Source of the DNA: an uncultured Gammaproteobacteria bacterium
Lineage (GTDB): Bacteria > Pseudomonadota > Gammaproteobacteria > HK1
Direction of reading: 5' to 3'
NCBI GenBank assembly: GCA_958295835.1
Contig: OY282378.1
Span: 5,047,694 to 5,111,693 of the forward strand
Length of the DNA stretch: 64,000 bases
Part shown: in pieces, positions 46,130 through 55,282 of the stretch
Layout of the letters: every line of letters starts with the position of its first letter
How positions within the stretch are numbered: the first letter of the stretch is position 1
The notes under the pieces: generated by a model
Told to the model about the DNA's origin: nothing
The model's database searches: none
The model's input: the letters and a program-made list of their open reading frames with translations, nothing else
Translations under genes and position numbers: made by a program

Positions 46130-46233
46130 GAGCCGCCGGGCCGCTCAGCGACGTTCGCGGGAACGTTCGAGGGAAGGCCGGCAGCAGATGCCGCCGGCCC
46201 CCTGCGTCACCAATGATGCCCGGCGTGGCGCAG

Positions 46234-46478
46234 GGCCAGATCACTAAAAATTCCTTGACATCAATGAGTTACTTTGATTCAGACGACGATTTTCCAATGA
46301 AAATAACGCGGATCTGTATCCGTAAGCCGGATTAAGCCACTTTTTCGATAAGAAAATCTGCGAATTGGCAAGGACAAGCCCCATGCATCAATCGGTATCG
46401 CTGTTGTCGAATTGCTCCGAATTTTGGTGTCCCTGCTAACGTATTGATAACACAGCAGGTTTATATGCGGTTGCCCTG
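46234..46478. other. A+T-rich insert, about 245 bp
   Basis: Base composition drops sharply compared with both sides. No open frame of note was seen on either strand, and no clear terminal repeats. It lies exactly where the copied permease/hairpin block ends and the copied binding-protein block begins, so it may be an insertion-sequence remnant or foreign DNA. I could not assign it to a family. Confidence 0.4.
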
Positions 46479-46488
46479 CGGCGTGGCG

Positions 46489-47031
46489 CTAGGCCGCGAT
46501 GAACTCGTTCCACTTCCGTACCATGTACCGGTTCTCGTCCATCACCGAGTTCCAGCACTCCACCGCGCCCATGCGCTCGTAGAAGGAGCCGCCGTCGCGC
46601 ACCGCGCCCGCGGACTCCATCTTCTGCCCGAACGGGTTGAGGACGTCGCCCTTCGCGGGCTTGCCCTCGAACCAGTAGCCCCACTCGTCATCGCTCATGT
46701 GGGCCTTCGAGGTCTCGGGCGCGGCGGAATAGTAGCCCTGGCTCATGAGCAGTCCGCCGACCCATCCCGAGAGATACCAGTTGACGTACTCGTAGGCCGC
46801 GTCGAGCTCGATCCCCGAGAGGTTCGCGGACAGGCCGAGCCCGCCGCCCCAGGAGCGGTAGCCTTCCTTCAGCGGCTGGTAGACGCAGGGGATCCCCATC
46901 GAGCGGACCTTGGTGATCGCCGGCGACCACATCGACTGGATGACCACTTCGCCGGACGCCATCAGGTTCACCGACTCGTCGAAGGTCTTCCAGAACGCCC
47001 GGAACTGACCCGCCTTCTTCGCCTCGGTGAA
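46489..47031 (-). pseudogene. PotD-like binding protein, 3' fragment
   Basis: Codes for the last ~180 residues (from FTEAKKAGQFRAFWK to the stop) of the binding protein at 42369-43664, with a few substitutions (for example YVNWYLSGW for YLDWYLSGW). The signal peptide and first lobe are gone. At 47031-47040 it is joined to sequence that in copy 1 lies upstream of the binding-protein gene, so an internal deletion of about 880 bp removed the 5' part. Confidence 0.82.
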
Positions 47032-47114
47032 GCGCGCCGCAACCCGTCCGGACGCCTCCACGTCATCGGCGTCCACAACCGTCGCGCATGGGACGCCCCT
47101 GGCCCCGGACCGGC

Positions 47115-48197
47115 TCAATCCCCGAGCAGATGGACCGCATCGGCGCTCCACGACGCGACGACGTCCGATCCCACCTCCACCGGCGCGGAGTAGAACTCCT
47201 TGTCGCCCATGGTGACGGAAAACTCCCCGGCTCCTCCGACCTCCAGCTCGATCCGGACGAGCGAGCCGTGGTACTCGACCGCGCGCACCGAGCCGGGAAT
47301 CGTATTGTCCGGCCGATCGTCCGTCCGTCCGCGGCGGATCCGCACGAGGTCGGAACGCACCGCGACGCTCGCGGCCCCCCGGCCCGGCCCGGCCGCATCG
47401 CCTGCCCCGGCCACGACGCCTCCGGCCACGTTCAGCCGGAACCCGCCCGCCGGTGCCGGCGCCGGCTCGCCTTCGAGCACGTTGTGTCCGCCGATGAACC
47501 GTGCGACGAAGCGCGTGGCCGGCGCATTGTAGATCGTGCGCGGCGGGCCGACCTGCTCGATACGGCCGTGATCCATGACCACCACCGTATCGGCGACGGC
47601 CATGGCTTCCTGCTGCGAATGGGTCACGTGGACGAACGTGATCCCGAGGTCGCGCTGCAGCCGCCGGAGCTCGCCGCGCATGCGTACCCGCAGGAAGGGG
47701 TCCAGGGCCGAGAGCGGCTCGTCGAGGAGGAGCACCGCGGGGTTGGTGACGAGCGCGCGGGCGAGCGCGACGCGCTGCTGCTGTCCGCCGGAGAGCTGCG
47801 AGGGCATGCGCTGCACGTACCCTTCCATATGGACGAGGCGGAGCTTCCCGAGCGCGGCGTCATGGCGTTCGGGCTTCGGCACGCCCCGCATCCGCAGGCT
47901 GAACGCGACGTTGTCCCGGCAGTTCAGGTGCGGGAACAGCGCATAGTTCTGGAACATCATCGCGGTCGGGCGCTCGGCCGGCGTCAGCCCGCCGACGTCG
48001 GCCCCGTCGATCGAGATGCGGCCCGCGCTGATCTCCTCGTGGCCGGCGATCATGCGCAGGGTGGACGTCTTGCCGCATCCGGACGGACCGAGCAGGCAGC
48101 AGTAGCTGCCGGCGGGCACCGCGAGATCGACGTGATCGACCGCGGTCACCGCGCCGTAGGATTTCACGACTCCGGCGAGCTCGATGCGACCTTTCAT
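47115..48197 (-). CDS. ABC transporter ATPase (PotA-like), copy 2
   Basis: Encodes the same 360 residues as the ATPase at 43892-44974. All catalytic motifs are intact, while its neighbouring transporter genes in this copy are broken. Translation should work from the same ATG. It could supply extra ATPase to the intact transporter or simply be a recent duplicate not yet decayed. Confidence 0.88.
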   Translation of the reverse strand: MKGRIELAGVVKSYGAVTAVDHVDLAVPAGSYCCLLGPSGCGKTSTLRMIAGHEEISAGRISIDGADVGGLTPAERPTAMMFQNYALFPHLNCRDNVAFSLRMRGVPKPERHDAALGKLRLVHMEGYVQRMPSQLSGGQQQRVALARALVTNPAVLLLDEPLSALDPFLRVRMRGELRRLQRDLGITFVHVTHSQQEAMAVADTVVVMDHGRIEQVGPPRTIYNAPATRFVARFIGGHNVLEGEPAPAPAGGFRLNVAGGVVAGAGDAAGPGRGAASVAVRSDLVRIRRGRTDDRPDNTIPGSVRAVEYHGSLVRIELEVGGAGEFSVTMGDKEFYSAPVEVGSDVVASWSADAVHLLGD

Positions 48198-48259
48198 GGG
48201 AGATGCCGGGGGTCCGGGAGCCGGCGGAGCCGGCACGGGGGATCGGTCCGGCCCCGGGG

Positions 48260-48469
48260 AATCGACGTGTCAGCCATGTGCGCCATCACCGTGTGGCCGG
48301 GCATCTCGATGGCCTGGGCCAGCCTCATGATCGTATCCCAGCCCACGGCGACGAACGCCGTGTCCGGATCCGAGCGATGGTAATCATTGAACAGCTTGAT
48401 GAACTCCGGCATCTCGGGATTGGACTCGGGCCCCATCCAGGTATGGATCATGAAGTAGACGTCGGCCCG
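48260..48469 (-). pseudogene. Branched-chain-type periplasmic binding protein, C-terminal fragment
   Basis: On the minus strand it reads YFMIHTWMGPESNPEMPEF, then KLFNDYHRSDPDTAFVAVGWDTIM. This is the C-terminal lobe of a LivJ-like (Peripla_BP_6) binding protein. No start, signal peptide or first lobe is present. It is wedged between the duplicated ATPase block and the cysteine hydrolase gene. Confidence 0.55.
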
Positions 48470-49138
48470 TCATGCCGTGAAGAAGCTCAATGCCTCGTCC
48501 AGCTTCACCACGTGGCAGTAGATCATGTTGATGATCTCGAGCTCCTTCTCGTGCAGCTCCATCGTCGCCGCCGCGCAGCACTCCTCGACGACCACGACGT
48601 TGAAGCTCTCGTCGGCAAGGCTGCGCACGGTGGAGGAGACACACTGGTCGGTGAAGATCCCGGAGACGACGACGTTCCTGATCCCCATGTTCTGCAGCAC
48701 CAGGCGCATGTTCGTGCCGGTGAGCGCGCTGTCCGTCGTCTTGATGAACGTGATCTCGTCGTCCCGCGGCGCCAGCTCCGCCACGATCCGGCCGTCGGGC
48801 TCGTCCTTCGGCAGCAACAGGTAGTTGAACCCCGGCTTCTTCTGGCTGAGCGAGCGGTCGCGCCCGTCGGGCTTCAGGCAGGCGATGCGCGCGAACACGT
48901 TCTCTACGTTGCGCGAGCGGCATTCGGCGATGAGGCGCGCGGTGTTGGGAATCACCGTGCGGCGCATGCGCTCGATGAACGGAGCCCAGCGCCGAGCCTC
49001 TTCGGGATCGTCTTTCTTCAGGTAGTAGTCCTGGACGTCGATACACAGATGGGCGGTCTCGGCGGGCGGCAGTACGATGTCATCCGGCTCCTCCGCATCG
49101 GCGTAGTAGAACGATCGGTGGGCGGTCTTCCAGCTCAT
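48470..49138 (-). CDS. Isochorismatase-family cysteine hydrolase
   Basis: A 222-residue alpha/beta hydrolase of the isochorismatase/nicotinamidase type. The catalytic triad is visible: Asp34 (LCIDVQDYY), Lys133 (FIKTTDSALTGT) and Cys166 (GIFTDQCVSST). The start chosen is MSWKTAHRSF at 49138; upstream open frame is cysteine/proline-rich and unlike the family. These enzymes hydrolyse amides such as N-carbamoyl amines, nicotinamide or biuret. With the racemase and ABC genes nearby, an amide or hydantoin route is plausible, but the substrate is not determined. Confidence 0.85.
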   Translation of the reverse strand: MSWKTAHRSFYYADAEEPDDIVLPPAETAHLCIDVQDYYLKKDDPEEARRWAPFIERMRRTVIPNTARLIAECRSRNVENVFARIACLKPDGRDRSLSQKKPGFNYLLLPKDEPDGRIVAELAPRDDEITFIKTTDSALTGTNMRLVLQNMGIRNVVVSGIFTDQCVSSTVRSLADESFNVVVVEECCAAATMELHEKELEIINMIYCHVVKLDEALSFFTA

Positions 49139-49484
49139 CGGTCGGTCTCCTGATGTCCGGTGTCCCGGCGGTGTCCGGCAAGGCGCGCAACCCCCGTCAC
49201 CCGCGAAACGGCATTGTGCATCGCATCCGGGGTACATGCATCCTCCCACCAACGTTGGCGTGATTGCGGCCCCTGCACCCTCCGCGCACATCGTGTCCAT
49301 CGGCATCGCTGGACATGCATCCGGGACCGTGACGTTCCTGTGGTGTCGGGAGTGCGCCTGGCGATGGATCGGGCCAACGCGCCCCACGTGCTCCGGCGCG
49401 AGCAGTCCGCGCGCCGGTCGGCCCGGAAGCCGCTACACTGCCGCACCGTTCGCGCCCGCCGATCCGGATGCCCGCGCCCGATCC
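49139..49484. other. Intergenic, 346 bp, divergent
   Basis: Lies between the divergent hydrolase and MFS genes. The decamer ACATGCATCC occurs twice in the same orientation, at 49234-49243 and 49313-49322, 79 bp apart. It contains the palindrome ATGCAT and might be an operator pair. No convincing -10/-35 was found. Confidence 0.35.
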
Positions 49485-50699
49485 GTGCACCTCTACCCCG
49501 TCATCCGCCTCTTCGCATCACTCCTGCTCATGGCGGTCGCGGGCTCGGCGATGTACGCCGCGATCCTCGTCCTCGAGCCCGCCGCGGCGGAGTTCGGCAC
49601 CGGCCGCGCCGCGGGATCCATGCCGTACACCCTGTTCATGATCGGCTTCGGCCTCGGCGGGGTCATGATGGGACGGCTCTCCGATCGCTTCGGCATCATC
49701 GCCCCTGCCCTGCTCGCAAGTCTCTGCCTCCCCGCGGGGCTGCTCTTCGCGGCCCGCGCCACCGAGCTATGGCACTTCAGCCTCTCGCTCGGGGTCCTGT
49801 GCGGGCTGTTCGGCATGGCCGCGACCTTCGCGCCGGTGGCTTCCGACATCTCCCACTGGTTCACCGCACGCCGCGGCCTCGCGGTCGGGATCGTGATCAG
49901 CGGCACGTACGTCGCGGGCGCGGTGTGGCCGCCGGTGTTGCAGCATTTCATCGACACGCATGGCTGGCGGGCCACGTTCCAGGGATTGGGAAACCTGACC
50001 TTGTTCACGATGCTGCCGCTCGGCTTCGTGCTCTACCGGCCCGCGATCGTCGATCACGAGGACGGCCTCGCGAGAAGAGGCAGGACCCGCCGCCGCCCGC
50101 TCGGGTTCTCCGGTCGCTCGCTGCAGGGACTGCTGTGCATCGCGGGGGTGGGGTGTTGCGCGGCGATGGCGATGCCCCAGGTCCACATCGTCCCGCTCAC
50201 GATCGACCTGGGGTTCGACGCGGCGCACGGCGCACGCATGCTCGCGCTCATGCTCGGGTTCGGGGTGGTGAGCCGGCTGGTGTCGGGCTGGCTCTCCGAC
50301 CGCATCGGCGGGCTGAAGACCCTGCTGCTCGGCTCGATGCTGCAAGGGCTGGTGATCTTCGCGTACCTGTTCGCCGGCGGGCTCACGACCCTGTACGTCC
50401 TCGCCGTCGCCTTCGGCCTCTCGCAGGGCGGCATCGTGCCCTCCTACACGATGATCATCCGCGCCCTCTTCCCGGCCGGGGAGGCGGGATGGCGGATCGG
50501 CATGACGATGCTGTTCACGATCTGCGGGATGGCGCTCGGCGGCTGGCTCGCCGGCGCCCTCTACGATCTCACCGGCGACTACACCGCCTCGATCCTCGCC
50601 GCGTTCGGGTTCAACGTCCTGAACTTCGGGATCGCGGCCTGGCTGCTCGCGCGCGACCGGTGGCCGCCGGCCGGCGCGGCGGTGGCTCGACCGGCGTGA
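49485..50699 (+). CDS. MFS transporter
   Basis: A 404-residue 12-helix permease. The helix 2-3 loop reads GRLSDRFG and the helix 8-9 loop GWLSDRIGGLK, both standard MFS signatures. A GTG at 49485 (VHLYPVIRLFASLLL) gives a normal N-terminus; the longer open frame upstream to 49236 is not hydrophobic and holds unlikely sequence. It resembles the monocarboxylate/oxalate-formate-type permeases in general shape. The substrate is unknown. Confidence 0.83.
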   Translation: MHLYPVIRLFASLLLMAVAGSAMYAAILVLEPAAAEFGTGRAAGSMPYTLFMIGFGLGGVMMGRLSDRFGIIAPALLASLCLPAGLLFAARATELWHFSLSLGVLCGLFGMAATFAPVASDISHWFTARRGLAVGIVISGTYVAGAVWPPVLQHFIDTHGWRATFQGLGNLTLFTMLPLGFVLYRPAIVDHEDGLARRGRTRRRPLGFSGRSLQGLLCIAGVGCCAAMAMPQVHIVPLTIDLGFDAAHGARMLALMLGFGVVSRLVSGWLSDRIGGLKTLLLGSMLQGLVIFAYLFAGGLTTLYVLAVAFGLSQGGIVPSYTMIIRALFPAGEAGWRIGMTMLFTICGMALGGWLAGALYDLTGDYTASILAAFGFNVLNFGIAAWLLARDRWPPAGAAVARPA

Positions 50700-50841
50700 G
50701 CCGGCGCCGGTGTCGGTCGGCGCAAATGCGGACTGCACCCGAATCCGCGCCGTCTCCCGGCATCGCCGCCATCGCACCGGCCCCGGTGAAGTGGGTAGGA
50801 TGCCGCCCTGCACTCCCGCACCCCGGAGCACGGAGACCGAG

Positions 50842-51969
50842 ATGACCGGCGGCGAACGACCCTTCCGCTTCTTCGACAACCGGGAGAAGTACCTGCTGTT
50901 CGTCACCACGTGCAGCGAGAAGTGGGCGATTGGCCAGCGCATCGGCGCCGAGCTGGCAGCGCTGGACCCCAGGCCGCCCGCGCTGCGGGTGTTCGACGCC
51001 GGAACCGGCGACGGCACGGTGATGGCGAGCGTACTGCGCCAGCTTCACGGCCACTACCCGACCGTGCCCTTCCTCGTCGTCGGCAAGGAGATCAGCCTCG
51101 AAGACGTGAGGCTCACCCTGGAGAAGCTCCCCGACCGCTTCTCCGAGCACCCACAGACCGTGGTGGTGCTCACCAACCTGCACTACCGCGAGGCGCCCGC
51201 GCTATGCCCGGCCGACGAAACGGCCCGATCGCGGATCAACTGGCGCGAGGTCGCCCTCGACGGGCGCACCGCCCACGAGCTCGACCGCCGGATCAACGAC
51301 CTCCGTCCGACCCTGGCCGACTGGTGGAAGGTGCGCACGAGCCCGAAGACCGGCAATCCGGTCTACGTCGATCCTTCCGTGATCGTGCTCTACCGCTCCG
51401 ACCACCGGTTCGCGCTCGATTCTGTGATCCCCAGGCCCGGCGTGCCGGTCGGCGATTACGACCTCGTCATCGCGGCCCAGCCCTTCCGCGCGCGGCATCC
51501 GGCCGATCTGAAGGTGAAGCTCGTGCTGGAACCTCTCGCCGGCGCGCTCGCGCCGGGCGGGCGCATGATCACGATCCAGGCGACCGGCCAGGACCCCGGC
51601 ATGGAGATCATCCGCAAGGTCTGGCCGGGCGAGGAGCCGTTCCGGACCCCGGGACCGGTGCTCATCCAGGAATTGCGGGCGCAGCTCGCGGCCCGCTTCC
51701 CGGAGCGCGAGTTCAGCATCGACGGCGACTCGCACACCTTCTTCCGCTACTCCCTGCACGTGATGCCGAACGAGGTCACCGAGAACATCGGCACCTCGAC
51801 CCGGCTCGCGGCGTGGAACGCGGCGGTCTACGTCGCGCAGATCGACGACGCGCGCATCACCCGCGCGATGTCGGACGGCGCCTACCTCGACGCGACGGCC
51901 GAGGTCGTCGCCCGCCACGGGGGACTGTGGTTCGTCGACGAGTCGTTCGTGGTGGCGCGGCGCGAGTAA
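50842..51969 (+). CDS. Class I SAM-dependent methyltransferase-like protein
   Basis: A 375-residue cytoplasmic protein. VFDAGTGDGTVMASVL is the glycine-rich SAM-binding motif I, and LAPGGRMITIQATG is the strand-loop after motif IV. A long insertion (about 110-215) lies between them. The start at 50842 follows CGGAGA; the frame runs further upstream into the previous intergenic region without family features. Its methyl acceptor is unknown. It lies 142 bp after the MFS gene on the same strand. Confidence 0.75.
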   Translation: MTGGERPFRFFDNREKYLLFVTTCSEKWAIGQRIGAELAALDPRPPALRVFDAGTGDGTVMASVLRQLHGHYPTVPFLVVGKEISLEDVRLTLEKLPDRFSEHPQTVVVLTNLHYREAPALCPADETARSRINWREVALDGRTAHELDRRINDLRPTLADWWKVRTSPKTGNPVYVDPSVIVLYRSDHRFALDSVIPRPGVPVGDYDLVIAAQPFRARHPADLKVKLVLEPLAGALAPGGRMITIQATGQDPGMEIIRKVWPGEEPFRTPGPVLIQELRAQLAARFPEREFSIDGDSHTFFRYSLHVMPNEVTENIGTSTRLAAWNAAVYVAQIDDARITRAMSDGAYLDATAEVVARHGGLWFVDESFVVARRE

Positions 51970-52002
51970 GGCGGGGGCGGTGCCGGGAGCGCGGGCGATC
52001 CG

Positions 52003-52235
52003 GCTTCGCCTGTTCCCCTGAATACGCCATGACGTCGGTCAGGGAGAAGTCCCGCCCCTTGAACAACAACGGCTCGTTCAAGGTTTTCGCCAAGGCATCA
52101 GCGAAGCAATCACCGAAATCGAGACCGGCCGGATGACGCCCCTTGCCGTAGTCGCGGAATGCTCCTCGGGCAATGCGGGCCTGAGCGGCATCAATCTCGA
52201 CGAGCTCGATCTTCGCCTTCGCAAGTTCATCCGCA
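52003..52235 (-). pseudogene. VapC-type PIN toxin fragment (copy of 58874-59110)
   Basis: Reads KAKIELVEIDAAQARIARGAF, then GLDFGDCFADALAKTLNEPLL and KGRDFSLTDVM. This is the C-terminal half of the VapC at 58887-59282 at about 85-90 percent identity. The N-terminal part with the first catalytic Asp (MVIDTSALI) is missing and the end reads into unrelated codons. The repeat includes about 15 bp past the toxin stop. Confidence 0.8.
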
Positions 52236-52247
52236 CGCGCCACGGCG

Positions 52248-53444
52248 TCAGCCCAGCGCCTGTTCCAGATCCGCGATGAGTTCATCCGCGTTTTCGATGC
52301 CGACCGAGACGCGGAGCAGGTTCTGCGGCACCACGCTGTGCGGCCCCTCCACCGTGGCGCGGTGCTCGATCAGGCTCTCCACGCCGCCCAGCGAGGTCGC
52401 CGGCACGAAGAGCCGGGTGCGGGTCGCGACCCGCTTCGCGTCCCCGGCGTCGCCCGCGACGAGCAGGGAGAGCATGGCGCCGAAACCGTTGGTCATCTGC
52501 CGCTTCGCGACCGCGTGCCCGGGGTGGGATTCGAGCCCTGGGTAGAGCACCGCTTCGAGCTTCGGGTGGCCGTCGAAGTGCCGGGCGATGGCCATCGCGT
52601 TCTCCGCCTGGCGCTCGTAGCGCACGTGCAGGGTGCGCATGCCGCGCAGCAGCAGCCAGGATTCGAACGGCCCGAGCACCCCGCCCATCAGGGTGCGCGC
52701 GAGCTTCACGTCCTCCCAGCGCGCATCGGTGTGGCGGGTCGCGAGCACCCCGGCGGTGACGTCGCTATGCCCGGCGAGGTATTTCGTTCCCGAGTGGAAG
52801 ACGACGTCGGCGCCGAGATCCAGCGCCCGTAGCGTGACCGCGGGCGTCGCGGTGGCGTCGACGCCGAGGATCGCGCCCCCCGCATGTGCGATCTCCGCTG
52901 CCGCACGCACGTCGATCACGTCCCAGGTCGGATTGACCGACGCCTCGATCCAGACCACCGAGGTCTCGCCGGGGCGGACCGCGGCCTTCAGCGCCCTCGC
53001 CGCCCCCGGCGCCGCCGCCCCCGGCGGCGCGGCCGCCCCCGGCGGCGCGGCCGCATCGAAGAACGTGACGCCGATCCCGCGGCGCCCGGCGAGGCGGCGC
53101 AGCCAGTCCGCGGCGCCGTGGTACATGACCCGCGGGGCGACGACGTGCTCGCCGCCGCGCACCGTGTCGAAGAACGTCGCGATCCCGGCGAGCCCCGAGG
53201 CGAACACGAGCGCCTCCTCCGCGCCTTCGAGCCGGGCCAGCACCTCCTCGACCTGCGCACAGGTCGGGTTGCCGGAGCGGCTGTACCCGTAGCCGATCAG
53301 CTCGTAGCGTTCGTCGCGGGCGAACGTCGTGGAAGGGTGGATCGGCGGCACGATGGCGCCGGTTTCGGGATCGATGAAATGCCCGCCCTGGGCGAGCAGG
53401 GTCTCGATGGTTCGGTCGGTTTCGGTCATGTCACTTGTCGGCAT
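52248..53444 (-). CDS. PLP-dependent trans-sulfuration enzyme (cystathionine beta/gamma-lyase family)
   Basis: A 398-residue fold-type I enzyme of the Cys/Met metabolism group. The PLP lysine is Lys221 in FHSGTKYLAGHSD; the substrate loop YSRSGNPT (about 54-61) and SLGGVESLIEHRAT near the end are family hallmarks. Expected reaction: beta- or gamma-elimination of cystathionine or a related sulfur amino acid, or gamma-replacement. Residues about 131-153 are an Ala/Pro/Gly repeat (AAAPPGAAAPPG) encoded by a GC-rich tandem repeat, in a surface loop where relatives have a short linker. The start could also be an ATG five codons later. Confidence 0.85.
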   Translation of the reverse strand: MPTSDMTETDRTIETLLAQGGHFIDPETGAIVPPIHPSTTFARDERYELIGYGYSRSGNPTCAQVEEVLARLEGAEEALVFASGLAGIATFFDTVRGGEHVVAPRVMYHGAADWLRRLAGRRGIGVTFFDAAAPPGAAAPPGAAAPGAARALKAAVRPGETSVVWIEASVNPTWDVIDVRAAAEIAHAGGAILGVDATATPAVTLRALDLGADVVFHSGTKYLAGHSDVTAGVLATRHTDARWEDVKLARTLMGGVLGPFESWLLLRGMRTLHVRYERQAENAMAIARHFDGHPKLEAVLYPGLESHPGHAVAKRQMTNGFGAMLSLLVAGDAGDAKRVATRTRLFVPATSLGGVESLIEHRATVEGPHSVVPQNLLRVSVGIENADELIADLEQALG

Positions 53445-53574
53445 CAGGATGGAGTCATGGACGGCGCAGCCGCACGGCGGCGCCGGTTTCGGAATAAGCG
53501 GGCTCCGATCGGCCAGTCTCTTTCGTCCAGGTCTTTGCCGGTATCCGGCAGATCCGGTTTCGGCGCACGGGTCG

Positions 53575-55037
53575 TCATTCTCCCCACGTCCGACGGGCGC
53601 TTCGCACCGTCGCGAGCTTCACGCAGGTCACGAAGACCTCCATGGCCCGGTCCACTTCCGCGAGCGGGGGGAAGCTCGGGGCGAGGCGGATGTGGCTGTC
53701 CTCCGGATCCTCGCCATAGGGGAAGGCGGCGCCGGCCGGGGTCAGCCGCACGCCGGCTTCGGCGGCGAGGCGCACCGTCTCTTTCGCGAGCCCCGGCCGG
53801 GTCCAGAAGCTCACGAAGTAGCCGCCGGCCGGGTCCGTCCACCGGCCGATGCCGAGATTGCCCAGACCCTCTTCGAGACGGCGCCGCACGCAATCGAACT
53901 TCGGGCGCAGCAGCGCGGCGTGGCGGCGCATGTGGGCGCGCCCGCGTCCATGTCGGGCAGCAGCTTCAGGTGCCGGAGCTGGTTCACCTTGTCCGGCCCG
54001 ATGGTCATCACCGAGAGCCGCGCGCGGAACCAGTCCACGTTGCGCCGCGAGCCGCCGAAGAACGCGAGGCCGGCCCCGGCGAAGGTGACCTTGGAGGTCG
54101 AGGCGAACTGCACCACGCTGTCCTCGGCGCCCGCCGCCCGGCACAGGGCCATGACGTTCGGGAGCGCACCGCCCGAGTCGGGGCGATGGATCCCGGGCCG
54201 ATCCATGACGTCCGCCTGCACGTCCCCCGAGTCGGGATGGAGGGTTCCGGGCCGGGCCGTGACGTTCGCGGGTGCGTCTCCCGAATCGGGATGTGGTGGA
54301 TGGATACCGGGCTGGGCCGTGGCGTTCGCCGGCGCGTCCCCCTCCCCGTCCCCGGCGAAGCCGTGCACCGCGTAGGCGTTGTCCCACATCACGCGGAACC
54401 CGGGGGCGGCGATCCGCCCGAGCGCGGCGATGCGGCGCACCGTGTCGGCGGAATACGTCTCGCCGGTGGGGTTCGAGAAGCGCGGCACGCACCACATCCC
54501 GCGGACCCCGGGATCGCCGGTCACGAGCGCCTCGACACGGTCCATGTCCGGCCCTTCACCCGTCATCGGCACCGGGATCATCTCGATGCCGAGGTCCTCG
54601 CAGATCGAGAAGTGCCGATCGTAGCCGGGCACCGGGCAGAGAAAGCGCGTGCCGCCCGCGTCGAAGGCCCAGGCGCTCTCCGGACCGTCGAGCCCGAACC
54701 GGTGGGCGCCGAGCAGGAACAGGTACATCAGGGTGAGGCTGCTGTTGCCGCCGGCCAGGACCTCGTCCGGGGCGAGCCCGAGCCACTCGGCACCGAGCCT
54801 GCGCGCCTCGGCGATGCCGTCGCCCCCGCCGTAGCCGCGGGTGTCGGCGCCGTCCTCCGTGCGGTAGTCGCCGCCCAGCGCGCCGTCGAGCGCGGCGCTC
54901 AGCGCGAGCTGGTCGCCGGCCGGCTTGCCGCGCGTGAGGTCGAGGTCCAGGCCCTCGGCGCACAGCGAGGCGTAGTGGTTCTCGAGCTCCATGTCGAGCC
55001 CGGCCAGCGAGGTGGTGTCCATCGTATCGATCTGCAT
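53575..55037 (-). pseudogene. Class I/II aminotransferase with one frameshift and an internal repeat
   Basis: A fold-type I aminotransferase. The first frame (from 55037) carries LTRGKPAGDQ, the ligand region CVPRFSNPTGETYS, and the PLP lysine in FASTSKVTFAGAG. After LLPDMDAG near 53940 the frame must shift by one base to continue as AHMRRHAALLRPKFDCVRRRL and on to the normal C-terminus ending at 53575. A GCGGGCGCGCCC run at the break is a likely slippage or sequencing-error site. An 18-residue repeat expansion interrupts the protein between HGFAGDGEGDA and LPNVMALC. If the shift is real, the enzyme is inactive. Confidence 0.78.
54168..54345 (-). repeat. Imperfect 54-bp in-frame tandem repeat inside the aminotransferase gene
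   Basis: Three degenerate copies encode GDAPANxTAxPGIHxPDS-like units (20, 18 and 18 residues). A fourth, native unit (GGALPNVMALC) follows. The period is 54 bp (60 in the first unit). Relatives of this enzyme would be expected to have the short native loop only. Confidence 0.7.
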
Positions 55038-55087
55038 TCGGCCGGCTGGTGAATGCCGCCGGGCGGTTCCATGACCTCGATGCTCGG

Positions 55088-55282
55088 TCAACGGCTCGCG
55101 GCATTCATGGATAACTTCATTATGATGCAACTCCACTTTGTCGGAGAAATTTTGTCGGAGAAATATCGCTTGACGGTCAACTGATTCGAACCGCAGTGTG
55201 GACAGGGCTCATCTGTCAAGCTTGACCACTCGCGACCACAATCGCGGCACTGTACGCGGCGCGATGTTTCATCATGGGGCAT
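55088..55282 (-). CDS. Small zinc-ribbon protein
   Basis: A 64-residue protein with two CxxC knuckles (CRDCG and CPHCG, 17 residues apart) in its first half, a rubredoxin-like/zinc-ribbon pattern. The ATG at 55282 overlaps the last codons of a PIN-toxin fragment, so it may once have been co-translated with that gene. The C-terminal part contains a 15-bp direct duplication around 55138-55166 (TTTGTCGGAGAAA twice), which encodes a repeated SDKISP-type stretch. Function unknown. Confidence 0.5.
   Translation of the reverse strand: MPHDETSRRVQCRDCGREWSSLTDEPCPHCGSNQLTVKRYFSDKISPTKWSCIIMKLSMNAASR

Noticed and set aside
49234..49322. A firm operator call for the two ACATGCATCC decamers
   Set aside because: Two 10-base matches in 346 bp without a known regulator or promoter are too weak to annotate as a site.
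54168..54345. A CRISPR-like array
   Set aside because: The repeats are contiguous, degenerate, in frame and inside an enzyme gene; there are no spacers and no cas genes in the window.
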